From CADEDH01 sp965262175 (GTDB taxonomy: Bacteria > Actinomycetota > Acidimicrobiia > Acidimicrobiales > SZUA-35): 64,000 nt of DNA. Shown one piece after another: positions 24,493 through 33,466 of the stretch. Position numbers and translations under genes: made by a program. Within the stretch, counting starts at the first letter, position 1. The number at the start of each line of letters is the position of its first letter. The notes beneath the pieces were generated by a model. That model saw only the letters and a program-made list of their open reading frames with translations, made no database searches and was not told the DNA's origin. The stretch covers positions 1,240,001 to 1,304,000 of the forward strand of contig CBDHES010000002.1 of assembly GCA_965262175.1 (NCBI GenBank), written 5' to 3'.

Positions 24493-25794
24493 ATGAGTCG
24501 GCTGTGGCAGAGGGTGAAACGTCGGGCTGGCCGCCCCGCAACGCACCACGTCCCGCCGATCTGGGTCCGGGACCTCGACCTGTTGGCCCCACCGACACGG
24601 ATCATCGCCCCCCCGTCACCGCCCGGGCTCGGGCCCTACCGGTCGGCCTACGTGCTGCTCCGGGTCGGGAGCGAGCCGCTGACCTTCGCCACCTACGAGC
24701 TGAGCGACGGCGAGCTGGACGTCGATGCCGTGGTCGCCGAGGCAGAGCAGATCCACGGCGACCGGATCGCTGCCCTGGCCGAGCGGACCCTGTCCACCGC
24801 CATGGTAGCCGGCCACGACCACGACTGCCCTCCGATCTCGGTCGTCATCGGAACTCGTGACCGTCCGGAGAAGCTCGGCCTGTCGATCGCCCAACTGCTC
24901 AAGCAGGACTACCCGGCCCCGTTCGAGGTGATCGTCGTCGAGAACGGTCGAGGACCGGGCTCGAGCGATGCGTCCGAACGCCTCGTCGCCGAGCGCTTCG
25001 GTGACGACGACCGGGTCCGGTACCGGTCGATCCCCCGCCCGGGCCTGTCACGGGCCCGCAACGCCGGCCTGGCCGAGGCGCGGTACCCGATCACCGCCTT
25101 CCTGTCCGATGACATCCTGGTCGACAGCACCTGGATGGCCGCCGTGGCCCGCGGCTTCGCCCGTCACGACAGGGTGACGTGCGTCGTCGGTTACTGCCCC
25201 CAGCTCTACCTCGACACCGAGACCCAGCAGTGCTTCGAGCATCAGCTGCGATGGAGCTCCGTCAACGGCTTCGAGCCCTTCCTGGCGAGCCGGGCCGCGG
25301 CCTCCGATCCGCTGTACCCGTACCGGATCGCCACCAGCAACGGCTCCAACATGAGCTTCGACACCGAGTACTTCCGGTCGGCTGGCGGCTTCGACGAGGC
25401 GCTCGGCCCCGGCACCCGGGCCCGGGGCGGCGAGGATCTCGACGCCCCGATCCGGGCGCTGTTGGCCGGCGGCGACGTCGCCTTCGAGCCGGCGGCACTC
25501 GGGTGGCACGCCGACGACCAGGCCGGCAAGCACTTCCGCTCGACCATGTACACCTACGGGCTGGGGTTGACCGCCTTCCTGACCAGCCACCTCCTCGATC
25601 CCCGGACCCGGGGACCGCTGATGGCCCGCATCCCCCGAGGCGCCCGCTACCTGCTGCCGGCGTCGGTCGCCGAGATCGATGACCCGCTCGACGACGTGGC
25701 GATCAAACCGATCCACCGGGCGGCCAACATCGTCGGTCGGATCATGGGCCCGATCGAGGTGATCCGCAGCCGGCGCGACGCCCGGGCGGCGTGA
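24493..25794 (+). CDS. Glycosyltransferase family 2 (surface polysaccharide locus)
   Basis: 433 aa. After an 80-residue head comes the GT-A domain: I-S-V-V-I-G-T-R-D-R-P-E-K-L, V-I-V-V-E-N-G, P-G-L-S-R-A-R-N-A-G-L and the D-D at F-L-S-D-D-I-L as the DxD-like metal site. Near the C-terminus G-G-F-D-E-A-L-G-P-G-T and G-E-D-L-D continue the family pattern. It transfers a sugar from a nucleotide sugar to an acceptor, probably at the cytoplasmic membrane face. It resembles the second glycosyltransferase (27300) in layout. AGGAGG fixes ATG 24493 rather than TTG 24469. Confidence 0.9.
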   Translation: MSRLWQRVKRRAGRPATHHVPPIWVRDLDLLAPPTRIIAPPSPPGLGPYRSAYVLLRVGSEPLTFATYELSDGELDVDAVVAEAEQIHGDRIAALAERTLSTAMVAGHDHDCPPISVVIGTRDRPEKLGLSIAQLLKQDYPAPFEVIVVENGRGPGSSDASERLVAERFGDDDRVRYRSIPRPGLSRARNAGLAEARYPITAFLSDDILVDSTWMAAVARGFARHDRVTCVVGYCPQLYLDTETQQCFEHQLRWSSVNGFEPFLASRAAASDPLYPYRIATSNGSNMSFDTEYFRSAGGFDEALGPGTRARGGEDLDAPIRALLAGGDVAFEPAALGWHADDQAGKHFRSTMYTYGLGLTAFLTSHLLDPRTRGPLMARIPRGARYLLPASVAEIDDPLDDVAIKPIHRAANIVGRIMGPIEVIRSRRDARAA

Positions 25795-25822
25795 GATCCG
25801 ATCGACGGACCGGACCCCGACG

Positions 25823-27151
25823 TCAGGTCCTCACCCAGACCCGCACGTAGTCGACCCGCATCGTCGACGGGACCTGGACCCCGTGGGTGGCGGTGAGGCC
25901 GTAGTTGAGGATCAGGTAGTGCGGGTCGGGGGTCAGCCCGTCGCTGTAGCTCCCGACCAGTACCCCGTCGTAGTAGAAGTCGAGCCGGCCTGCCTGACGG
26001 TCGACCCCGAAGGTGTGCCAGCCGGTGGCGTCGCCCCCCTCCACACAGGTCGTGCGGGACCGGTGGTCGGCCGACGAGCCCCAGTGGTAGCTGAAGCACG
26101 GCCAGTTGGTCGACAGACCCTCCATGATGTCGATCTCGCCCGTCGAGGGCCACTGGGCGCCGTTGGTCCACACCGCCGGCCAATTGTGGAGCCGACCCCC
26201 CGCCCCCGGGAGGTACACCCGGGCTTCGACGTAGCCCCGGGTGTAGGCGAACGAGTTGCGGGTGTTGACCAACCCCGAGACGTAGCCGGCCACCGATCCG
26301 TCACGCCGCCGACAGGACGGATCACCGGTCTGCTGGGCGGTCAGCTCGAGCGCGCCACCGACCACCCGGACCTGCGACGAGTTGTAGCAGCTGAGCTCAT
26401 CGACGTTGACCGGGGCGGTGAACCCCGAGCCGCTGAACCAGCCGGCTTCCCACCGGGAGGTGTCGAGGCTCGAGCCGTTGAACTCGTCGGCGAACACGAG
26501 ATCCCATCGGCCGGGAACGCCGACCGGGCCCGGTCCACCACCGGGAGGCTGGGTGGCCGGCGGCTGGGTCGTCGGCGGTTGGGTCGTCGGTGGACGAGTC
26601 GACGGCGGACGGGTGGTCGGCGCCTCGGTCGACGGCGGGTCGGTCGCCGGTGGCCGGCCCGGATCGGGGTCCGGCGCCGGCGGTGCAGGGGCGGCCCCGG
26701 TCGTGCCGGTCGTGGCCGGCGGTTCGCCATCGGTCGAGCCGGGCGGGCCGTCGGCCCCGGACCCGGGGCCGGGATCGGCCTCGGGAACGCCGGGCGGCCC
26801 TGCCTCGCCGGCCGCCGTCCCGGATGTCGGCGGGGCGACCTCGCCCTCGCCGACCGATGGTGGCGCGTCGCTACCGGCCGCTTCCCCGACGACACCAGCG
26901 GCCCCCGAGCCGTCCACACCCTGGGCCGCTCCCGATGCGGGATCGACCGACGGTGGTTGGCCGGGAGCGGTCACCGTGTCGTAGGCCGCCGTCTCGTCGT
27001 CGACCACCCGCATCCGATCCGGCTCCTCGGCCTCCACACCGGCCGAGATCGCCTGCTGGGTCCGGGCTGCAGTCCCGCCGAGGACCGCCCCGAGCGCGAA
27101 GGTGGCCAGGATGCCGACGGCAATGATCATCCGGGTGATGGTCGGGCGCAT
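25823..27151 (-). CDS. Membrane-anchored or secreted GH16 glycosidase
   Basis: 442 aa. An N-terminal hydrophobic segment (I-I-A-V-G-I-L-A-T-F-A-L-G-A-V-L) acts as signal or anchor. A long G/A/P/T linker with P-P-T-T-Q repeats follows, and then the GH16 domain from F-A-D-E-F-N-G-S-S-L. The catalytic motif is G-E-I-D-I-M-E (ExDxxE type). GH16 enzymes cleave beta-1,3/1,4-glucans, agars or similar polymers. Lying inside the polysaccharide locus and opposite in strand, it may trim or release the polymer that the neighbours make. ATG 27151 (before the hydrophobic segment) is preferred to 27223, which adds 24 residues of no signal-peptide character. Confidence 0.88.
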   Translation of the reverse strand: MRPTITRMIIAVGILATFALGAVLGGTAARTQQAISAGVEAEEPDRMRVVDDETAAYDTVTAPGQPPSVDPASGAAQGVDGSGAAGVVGEAAGSDAPPSVGEGEVAPPTSGTAAGEAGPPGVPEADPGPGSGADGPPGSTDGEPPATTGTTGAAPAPPAPDPDPGRPPATDPPSTEAPTTRPPSTRPPTTQPPTTQPPATQPPGGGPGPVGVPGRWDLVFADEFNGSSLDTSRWEAGWFSGSGFTAPVNVDELSCYNSSQVRVVGGALELTAQQTGDPSCRRRDGSVAGYVSGLVNTRNSFAYTRGYVEARVYLPGAGGRLHNWPAVWTNGAQWPSTGEIDIMEGLSTNWPCFSYHWGSSADHRSRTTCVEGGDATGWHTFGVDRQAGRLDFYYDGVLVGSYSDGLTPDPHYLILNYGLTATHGVQVPSTMRVDYVRVWVRT

Positions 27152-27299
27152 GTCCAAGAACTCCGCTCCCCGGTGCCCCCACCCGGAACGTACGAAACCG
27201 TCGCGTCCGGTCACGTTACCCAACGATCTGGACCGATCCTGCCGATACCTTGGACAGGGAATGCCATGCGGGCAACATCCATCATGAAAGGGCGAGCTG

Positions 27300-28556
27300 A
27301 TGGTGGCCTCCCACTATGTCGTCGAACGGCCGTACACCCCGGCCGAAGTGGCGACGATCGACCTAGCCGAACCCCTCCCCAGCTTCGAGCACGCCCCCCG
27401 GGCCCGCCTCGTCGCGCTGGTCAGAATCGGACCGCGCCCCCTCGGGGTCGTGGCGATCGACGACCGCCCGGGGCCAGACAAGCTCCGGGCCGCCATCGGT
27501 GACCAGCTCGATCTCGATCTGGACCTCGTTCTCGCGGGCGGCCCAACCATCGACCGAGCCGAGTCGGCGCCTCCATCCTCGAGGCCGTCGACGGCCATCG
27601 TCATCGCCACCCGCGATCGACCGGGCGAGCTGGCGAACTGCCTCGACTCCCTCCGCGACCTGACGCTCGTCCCCGACCAGGTCGTGGTCGTCGACAACGC
27701 CTCGGGCGACGACCGCACCCGGGCCGTCGTCGAAGGCTGGCGGGACGAGCGGCTCCCCTCGATCGACTACGTCGCCGAGCCGACCCCGGGATTGGCCCGG
27801 GCCCACAACACCGGCCTGACCCGGGTCACCACCGATGTCGCCGCCTTCACCGACGACGATGTGCTGGTCGACCGGTTCTGGCTGGCCGAGGTGATGGCCG
27901 GCTTCGACGGCGGCTCGGACGTCGGCTGCGTGACCGGCATGATCTTCCCCGCCGAGCTCGAGACGTGGGCCCAGCAGTGGGCCGAGGACAACATCGGCTT
28001 CAACAAAGGGTTCTCCCAGGCCCGATTCGATCTCGCAACCGACGGCGAGTTCGGTCCGCTCCACCCTTTCAACGCCGGCCGGATGGGCTCGGGCGCCAAC
28101 ATGTCGTTCCGGATCGCAGCCCTCGACGAGATAGGCGGCTTCGATGAGGCGCTCGGGGCCGGAACCCTGGCCAAGGGCGGCGACGACCTCCACGCCTTCT
28201 ACTCGGTCGTGGCCGCCGGCGGGACGCTCGTCTACCAGCCGTCGTCCATCGTCCATCACCACCACCATCGGACGATGGACGGCCTGCTCCGGCAGTACGA
28301 GGGCTACGGGACGGGCCTGACGGCCTACCTGACCAGCATCGTGGTCAACCGTCCCATCGCCGCCGCCAGCCTGGCCCGACGGTCGCCGGCCGGCGTGGCC
28401 TGGCTCCGGGATCGGGCCGGACCGGACGGCGACGCCGCCGGACGTGACGAAGATCCCGACGAGGAGATCCATCGTCAGCTCCGAGCGGCCCAGCGACGAG
28501 GCATGCTGAGGGGACCCATGGCCTACCTCTCCAGCCTCCGCGCCAACGGCCGGTGA
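27300..28556 (+). CDS. Glycosyltransferase family 2, second copy in the locus
   Basis: 418 aa. A-I-V-I-A-T-R-D-R-P-G-E-L, V-V-V-V-D-N-A-S-G, P-G-L-A-R-A-H-N-T-G-L and F-T-D-D-D-V-L form the GT-A donor site, with G-G-F-D-E-A-L-G-A-G-T and G-G-D-D-L-H near the end. It shares architecture with the gene at 24493. It overlaps the flippase fusion by 4 bp (GTGA), so the two are translationally coupled. It is divergent from the GH16 gene across about 150 bp. Confidence 0.9.
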   Translation: MVASHYVVERPYTPAEVATIDLAEPLPSFEHAPRARLVALVRIGPRPLGVVAIDDRPGPDKLRAAIGDQLDLDLDLVLAGGPTIDRAESAPPSSRPSTAIVIATRDRPGELANCLDSLRDLTLVPDQVVVVDNASGDDRTRAVVEGWRDERLPSIDYVAEPTPGLARAHNTGLTRVTTDVAAFTDDDVLVDRFWLAEVMAGFDGGSDVGCVTGMIFPAELETWAQQWAEDNIGFNKGFSQARFDLATDGEFGPLHPFNAGRMGSGANMSFRIAALDEIGGFDEALGAGTLAKGGDDLHAFYSVVAAGGTLVYQPSSIVHHHHHRTMDGLLRQYEGYGTGLTAYLTSIVVNRPIAAASLARRSPAGVAWLRDRAGPDGDAAGRDEDPDEEIHRQLRAAQRRGMLRGPMAYLSSLRANGR

Positions 28557-31500
28557 CGACGCTCACCCGAGATCAGTCCCCCGGCCCGGCCGAGCCCGAC
28601 CCCGACGGTGTGCTCGCCGGGTCGCCGCCGAGCGACCCCTCGGCACCGGCAGATCGGGGTCTGGTCGGCCGGCTCCGGTTCCGCCCCGACCGCCAGTTCA
28701 GAGCCGGGATCGACCTGGTCACCAGCTCGGCGATCGGGGCGGCGTTCGGGCTCTTGTTCTGGCTCGTGGCGGCTCGGGCCTTCGACGAGGCGACCGTGGG
28801 GGTCAACGCCGCCCTCATCAGCACGATGATGCTGGTGGCCGGGCTCTCCAGCCTCGGCCTGCCGACCGCGCTGGTCCGCTTCATCCCGGCCTTCGGCGGC
28901 CGATCGGGGGCCCTCATCGCCCGCTCCTACGCGGTTGCGGTGGCGATCACGGTGCTCCTCGCGACCGGCGTGGCCATCGGCCTCGGCCGATTCTACGAAG
29001 AGCTGACCCTCCTCCGGAGCCCAGTGGGGGTGGTCGCCTTCGTCGTCGCCTGCGCGGCATGGCAGGTGTTCGTGCTCCAGGACAGCGCCCTGGTCGGAAT
29101 CGGCCAGACCCGGGTGGTCCCGGTCGAGAACGCGGTGTTCTCCATCGCCAAGCTGGCGATGTTGGCTGCGGCGGTCGTCGTGATCCCCCGGTGGGGCATC
29201 TTCGCCGCCTGGGTGGCGCCGCTGGCGGTGATCATCGTCGCCGTCAACCTGATCATCATCCGCCGGCTCCCGACGACCCGGGGCGATGCGGTCGAGGGGC
29301 TGGGTACCGGCGATCTGGTCCGGTTCTCGATCTGGGAGCACGTCTCGGCGCTCACCTGGATCGGGGCGATCGGCGTCCTCCCGCTCGTCGTCCTGGCCCG
29401 GTTGGGCGACGAGGCCAACGCCTTCTATTCGCTGAGCTGGGCCATCGCCTACAACCTGATGCTGGTGTCGGCCAACATCGGGACCGCGTTCATCGCCGAA
29501 GCGGCCAACGACCCCGACCGGCTGGCCGCCCAGCGGTCGTCGGCCACCCGCCAGGCCGTGGTCCTGGTCGTACCGGCCGCGCTGGTGGCCGTCGTGCTGG
29601 CCCCCCAACTCCTCTCGGTCGTCGGGGGTCGATACGCCACCGAGGGGGTGACGGTCCTGCGGCTCCTGCTGTTGGCCGGCATCGCCCACATCCCGGTGGC
29701 GATAGCGATGGCGTCGCTCCGGGCCCAACGACGAGTGGGGGCGCTCGTCGGCGTGGCCTCCCTCGAGGTCGGCCTCGTCGGGGTGATCTCGGCCGTCGCC
29801 ATCGGACCCCTGGGGGTTGCCGGGGTGGGGCTGGCGTGGCTGGTCGCGGAGTCGATCGTCGCCACGGCGTTGGTGGCCAGGCGGTTCCGCCACCGGCTGA
29901 CCCCGATCGTCGAGCCGATCGGGCGCCGATTGGTCGACCTGGTCGCCGGGACCGACGCCCGCCGCCGGACCCGATTGGAGTGGGTCGGCCTGGTCGGCAT
30001 TGCCGCCCAGGCGGTCATCATCGCCCTGATCGGGCTGTCGGAAGTCCGCGACGACCGTCTGAGCGACATCGGCCTGGTGTCGGTGGTGTCACCGCTGACC
30101 GTGGCCGCCATCCCCGTCGTGGTGGTGACCGCGGTGCTGGCCATCGACCGTCAGATCCTGCGCGAACGCCTGGCGGCGGCCCATGTGGCGGCGGTGGTGG
30201 CAGCCCTGTCGGCCGCGCCGTCGGTGGCGTACGAGACGGTGCGCTACCCGTGGGCGTTCAAACACATCGGGATCGTCGATTTCATCGTCCGCAACGGCCG
30301 GGTCGATCGGCACATCGAAGAGCTGAACGTCTACCACAACTGGCCGGGGTTCTTCGGGGGCTACGCCTCGATCACGGCCCTCTCCGGGCTCGACAACGCC
30401 ATCCCCCTGGCGCTGTGGGCGCCGGTGACGTTCAACATCATCCTCCTCGGGGGCCTGGCCCTCACCCTGCGCCAGCTGAGCTCGTCCCGCCGGGCGGTGT
30501 GGTTGGGCTGCCTGCTCTTCTTCCTCACCAACTGGATCGGCCAGGACTACTTCGCGCCCCAGGCCCTGGCCGTCGCGCTCTACCTCCTGATCGTCGGCAC
30601 CGTGCTCCGCTACTACCGACGCCACCGATCGGCGGATCCGTCGATCGTCTCCCATCTGGCGCTCGGCCTGGCGATCGTCGCCATGGTGATGAGCCACCAG
30701 CTCACGCCGTTCTTCCTGCTGGCGGCGCTGGCCGGTCTGGCCGTGATCGGCCAGATCCCCTATCGGCTCCCCGTGCTGGTCGCCGCGACCATCGGGGCCT
30801 GGGCGTTGATCGGTGCCCTCCCCTTCGTGGTCGCCAACGTGACGGTCTACCTCGAGACCCTCGGCTCGCCATCGTCCAACGCCGCCGGCTCGTTCGGTCT
30901 GGCCGCCGAGCGCAGCGAGGGGCAGGCACTGGTGGCGCTGGCCGGGCGGATCCTGATCGCCGCCGTCGGGGCCCTGGCCGTGGCCGGGGGGCTGCTCGCC
31001 TTCCGCCGACCCGACCGGGACCTGGCGCCCTACGTGCTGGCCGCCGCGCCCGCCCCCGGGCTGTTCCTCGCCTTCGGCGGCGAGATCCTGTTCCGGGTGG
31101 TGCTGTTCACCCTGCCGATCCTGGCCCTGTTCGCCGCCCAGGCGTTGCTGAGCATCCGCCCCCACGCCCTCCGCCTGCTGGCCACGCTGTCGCTGTCGCT
31201 CGCCGCCCTCGTGCCGTTCAGCCTGGCGTACTACGGCAAGGACAGCTTCTACACGTTCTCCGCCGCCGAGGTGGAGCTGGTCGGTGACCTGGCCGAACAG
31301 GCGCCGACGACGTCGCTGCTGATCGAAGGCACCCGCAACTACCCGGCCCAGTACGTCGACTACGAGAAGTTCGTCTACGTTCCGATCAACCACGAGCCGA
31401 CGACGACGATCACCCAGATCGAGGCCGATCCGGCCGAGGTGCTGTACGGGTGGATGACCGACGACGCCTTCGCCGCCGCCTACGTGCTGCTGACCGATTC

Positions 31501-31642
31501 CCAGCAGGCGGAGACCGAGGCGGTCGGCTCGCTCCCGCCGACGTTCCTGCCGGCGCTGGAGCAGGCCCTACGGGACGACCCCCGGTTCACGGTGGCCCTC
31601 GAGAACGACGCCGGGGTCGTGTTCACCCTCGCCGACCGATGA
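28553..31642 (+). CDS. Fused polysaccharide flippase (Wzx-like) and multi-pass membrane domain, GT-C-like
   Basis: 1029 aa. Residues about 45-460 resemble an O-antigen/polysaccharide transporter (MOP superfamily, 12-14 helices; F-G-L-L-F-W-L-V-A-A-R-A-F near the start). After a linker with R-R-x-T-R-L-E-W, the second half begins with more helices and then a cytosolic or exterior stretch Y-P-W-A-F-K-H-I-G-I-V-D-F and more than 8 further helices. It has the long acidic loops and D-Y-F-A-P-Q-A-L-A-V-A-L motif of membrane glycosyltransferases of GT-C type; I cannot prove the second activity. If right, one protein both flips a lipid-linked precursor and extends it. GTG 28553 overlaps the upstream stop by 4 bp; it overlaps the next gene by ATGA. 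Confidence 0.75.
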   Translation: MTTLTRDQSPGPAEPDPDGVLAGSPPSDPSAPADRGLVGRLRFRPDRQFRAGIDLVTSSAIGAAFGLLFWLVAARAFDEATVGVNAALISTMMLVAGLSSLGLPTALVRFIPAFGGRSGALIARSYAVAVAITVLLATGVAIGLGRFYEELTLLRSPVGVVAFVVACAAWQVFVLQDSALVGIGQTRVVPVENAVFSIAKLAMLAAAVVVIPRWGIFAAWVAPLAVIIVAVNLIIIRRLPTTRGDAVEGLGTGDLVRFSIWEHVSALTWIGAIGVLPLVVLARLGDEANAFYSLSWAIAYNLMLVSANIGTAFIAEAANDPDRLAAQRSSATRQAVVLVVPAALVAVVLAPQLLSVVGGRYATEGVTVLRLLLLAGIAHIPVAIAMASLRAQRRVGALVGVASLEVGLVGVISAVAIGPLGVAGVGLAWLVAESIVATALVARRFRHRLTPIVEPIGRRLVDLVAGTDARRRTRLEWVGLVGIAAQAVIIALIGLSEVRDDRLSDIGLVSVVSPLTVAAIPVVVVTAVLAIDRQILRERLAAAHVAAVVAALSAAPSVAYETVRYPWAFKHIGIVDFIVRNGRVDRHIEELNVYHNWPGFFGGYASITALSGLDNAIPLALWAPVTFNIILLGGLALTLRQLSSSRRAVWLGCLLFFLTNWIGQDYFAPQALAVALYLLIVGTVLRYYRRHRSADPSIVSHLALGLAIVAMVMSHQLTPFFLLAALAGLAVIGQIPYRLPVLVAATIGAWALIGALPFVVANVTVYLETLGSPSSNAAGSFGLAAERSEGQALVALAGRILIAAVGALAVAGGLLAFRRPDRDLAPYVLAAAPAPGLFLAFGGEILFRVVLFTLPILALFAAQALLSIRPHALRLLATLSLSLAALVPFSLAYYGKDSFYTFSAAEVELVGDLAEQAPTTSLLIEGTRNYPAQYVDYEKFVYVPINHEPTTTITQIEADPAEVLYGWMTDDAFAAAYVLLTDSQQAETEAVGSLPPTFLPALEQALRDDPRFTVALENDAGVVFTLADR

Positions 31643-32463
31643 GGCCGTGGTTGGCGCTCTGGGCGCTGGCGATCACCGTCGTCGGCGGTGTGGCGGTCCT
31701 GGTCGGCGTGCCCCCGGTCGTCGGCCTTCCGGCGGTGATCGGCGCCCTCCTCGTCGCCCCCGCCCTCGCCGCGGCCCGCCATCTCCCCGACGAACGGGTC
31801 CTCGACCTGGTCGCCCTGGTGACCATGTTCTCGATCGGGCTCCTCGTCGTCGTCTCCGGGTTCCTGGCCCTGCTGTCGGCCTGGTCGGGGAGCACGGCGC
31901 TGTTCATCATCGGCCTCGTGACCGTCACCCTGGCCCTCGCTCCGACACCCGGATGGGCCGACCGCCTGACCGGCCTCCCGCCGGTCAGGGACGACGAGGT
32001 CACCGTCCGCGTCCTGTGGTTCGACGGCCGCCTCTTCTGCCAGCTGTCGGTCGATCGGGTCTCGGGGGCGATCGTCGGCCTCGACCTCGGCCGCCATCCG
32101 AACCCGGCGTGGGCCACCGCCATGCCGACCACGGCCGCCCGGGCCGGCGTGATCCACGGCCAGACGGCGATCGAGGCGCTGATCGAGCACCACCCGACCC
32201 GCCACCGCAGAGGGCGGCTGCTGATCGACATCGAGCGTCAGCCCCGGCTGAGCCGAACCGACGACGAGCTCTACCTCTGGCTCGGTCCCGACATCGACGA
32301 CCGCAGCCTCGACGACGCAACGATCCACCACTGGGTGGTGGGGACCGTCCGGGACCGGCCGGTCGCGTTCGGGCTCACCCGATCCCGGGAACCGGTGGTG
32401 ATCCGGGTCGGGCCGGAGGGCGGCGAGCAGCCGTGGGGGGCCCGCAGCGAGGTCCGTACCTAG
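31639..32463 (+). CDS. Small multi-pass membrane protein with C-terminal soluble domain, polysaccharide locus
   Basis: 274 aa. Four to five helices fill the first 110 residues, after which comes a soluble region of about 160 residues (R-V-L-W-F-D-G-R-L-F-C-Q-L-S-V-D-R-V). I do not recognise a family. ATG 31639 overlaps the stop of the flippase fusion (ATGA), so the two work together. The frame beginning at 31450 is not the start. Confidence 0.65.
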   Translation: MRPWLALWALAITVVGGVAVLVGVPPVVGLPAVIGALLVAPALAAARHLPDERVLDLVALVTMFSIGLLVVVSGFLALLSAWSGSTALFIIGLVTVTLALAPTPGWADRLTGLPPVRDDEVTVRVLWFDGRLFCQLSVDRVSGAIVGLDLGRHPNPAWATAMPTTAARAGVIHGQTAIEALIEHHPTRHRRGRLLIDIERQPRLSRTDDELYLWLGPDIDDRSLDDATIHHWVVGTVRDRPVAFGLTRSREPVVIRVGPEGGEQPWGARSEVRT

Positions 32464-32466
32464 ACT
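32461..32466 (+). promoter_or_regulatory. Leaderless-type -10 TAGACT of the epoxide hydrolase gene
   Basis: TAGACT, 7 nt, ATG 32474. It overlaps the stop of the preceding gene (TAG at 32461-32463) and is the model for the ATC start at 583. Confidence 0.6.
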
Positions 32467-32473
32467 CCGGGCC

Positions 32474-33466
32474 ATGTCGGACATCGAGCACGGATCCCTC
32501 GACACCAACGGGATCACCATCCACTACGCCAGCCAGGGCGACGGTCCCCTCGTGGTGCTCTGCCACGGCTTCCCCGAATCGTGGTACTCCTGGCGCCATC
32601 AGCTCCCCGCACTGGCCGAGGCCGGCTACCGGGCGGTCGCCCCGTCGATGCGGGGCTACGGCAAGACGAGCGCCCCGACCGAGATCGAGCACTACTCGCT
32701 CCCCTACCTCGTCGGCGACATGGTCGGCCTGGTGCAGGGGTTGGGCGAGTCGTCGGCGGTGATCGTCGGCCACGACTGGGGCGCGCCGGTCGCCTGGTAC
32801 TCGGCCCTGATGCGCCCCACCGTGTTCCGAGCCGTCGCCGGGCTCAGCGTGCCGGTGACCCCACCGATCGGAGGCCTGCCGGAACCGATGACGGTCAACG
32901 ACCTGATGCGGCTGGAGGCGGGCGACGACCGGGACTACTACCGCCTCTACTTCCAGGAGCCGGGCAAGGCCGAGGCCGAGCTGGAGGCCGACATCGAGGC
33001 GTCGGTCCGGGGGTTCCTCTACACCATCTCCGGCGACGCGGTGGCCAACGGCGACCGGGCGACGCCGTGGGACGGTCACTTCCCGGCCGGCGAGCGGGCG
33101 GTCGACCAGCTCATCGTGCCCGACACGCTCCCGCCGTGGCTGACCGACGATGACGTGGCGGTCTACGTCGAGGAGCTCAGAGCAAGCGGCTTCCGGGGCG
33201 GGCTGAACTGGTACCGCAACATCGACCGGCTCCCCGGGGCGCTCGCGCCGTGGGTCGGCGCCACCATCGACCAGCCGTCGCTCTACATCGGCGGCTCGGC
33301 CGACCTGATCGCCGGCAACACCCCGGAGGCGATCGCCACCATGCAGGGGACGTTGGGCGACCTGCGCCACTGCGAGGTCATCGAAGGCGCCGGACACTGG
33401 ATCCAGCAGGAGCACCCGGAAGCGGTCAACGCGGCGTTGATCGCGTTCCTGGCCGGTCTCGGGTAG
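32474..33466 (+). CDS. Epoxide hydrolase (alpha/beta hydrolase)
   Basis: 330 aa. H-G-F-P-E-S-W is the oxyanion motif, G-H-D-W-G-A-P-V-A-W carries the nucleophilic Asp, and G-A-G-H-W-I-Q-Q-E-H-P-E carries the catalytic His. Tyr residues of the cap that activate the epoxide are likely in the middle region. It opens epoxides to diols; a dehalogenase is less likely because the oxyanion motif is of epoxide-hydrolase kind. The last 41 bp overlap the antisense 3' end of the BrkB gene. Confidence 0.9.
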   Translation: MSDIEHGSLDTNGITIHYASQGDGPLVVLCHGFPESWYSWRHQLPALAEAGYRAVAPSMRGYGKTSAPTEIEHYSLPYLVGDMVGLVQGLGESSAVIVGHDWGAPVAWYSALMRPTVFRAVAGLSVPVTPPIGGLPEPMTVNDLMRLEAGDDRDYYRLYFQEPGKAEAELEADIEASVRGFLYTISGDAVANGDRATPWDGHFPAGERAVDQLIVPDTLPPWLTDDDVAVYVEELRASGFRGGLNWYRNIDRLPGALAPWVGATIDQPSLYIGGSADLIAGNTPEAIATMQGTLGDLRHCEVIEGAGHWIQQEHPEAVNAALIAFLAGLG

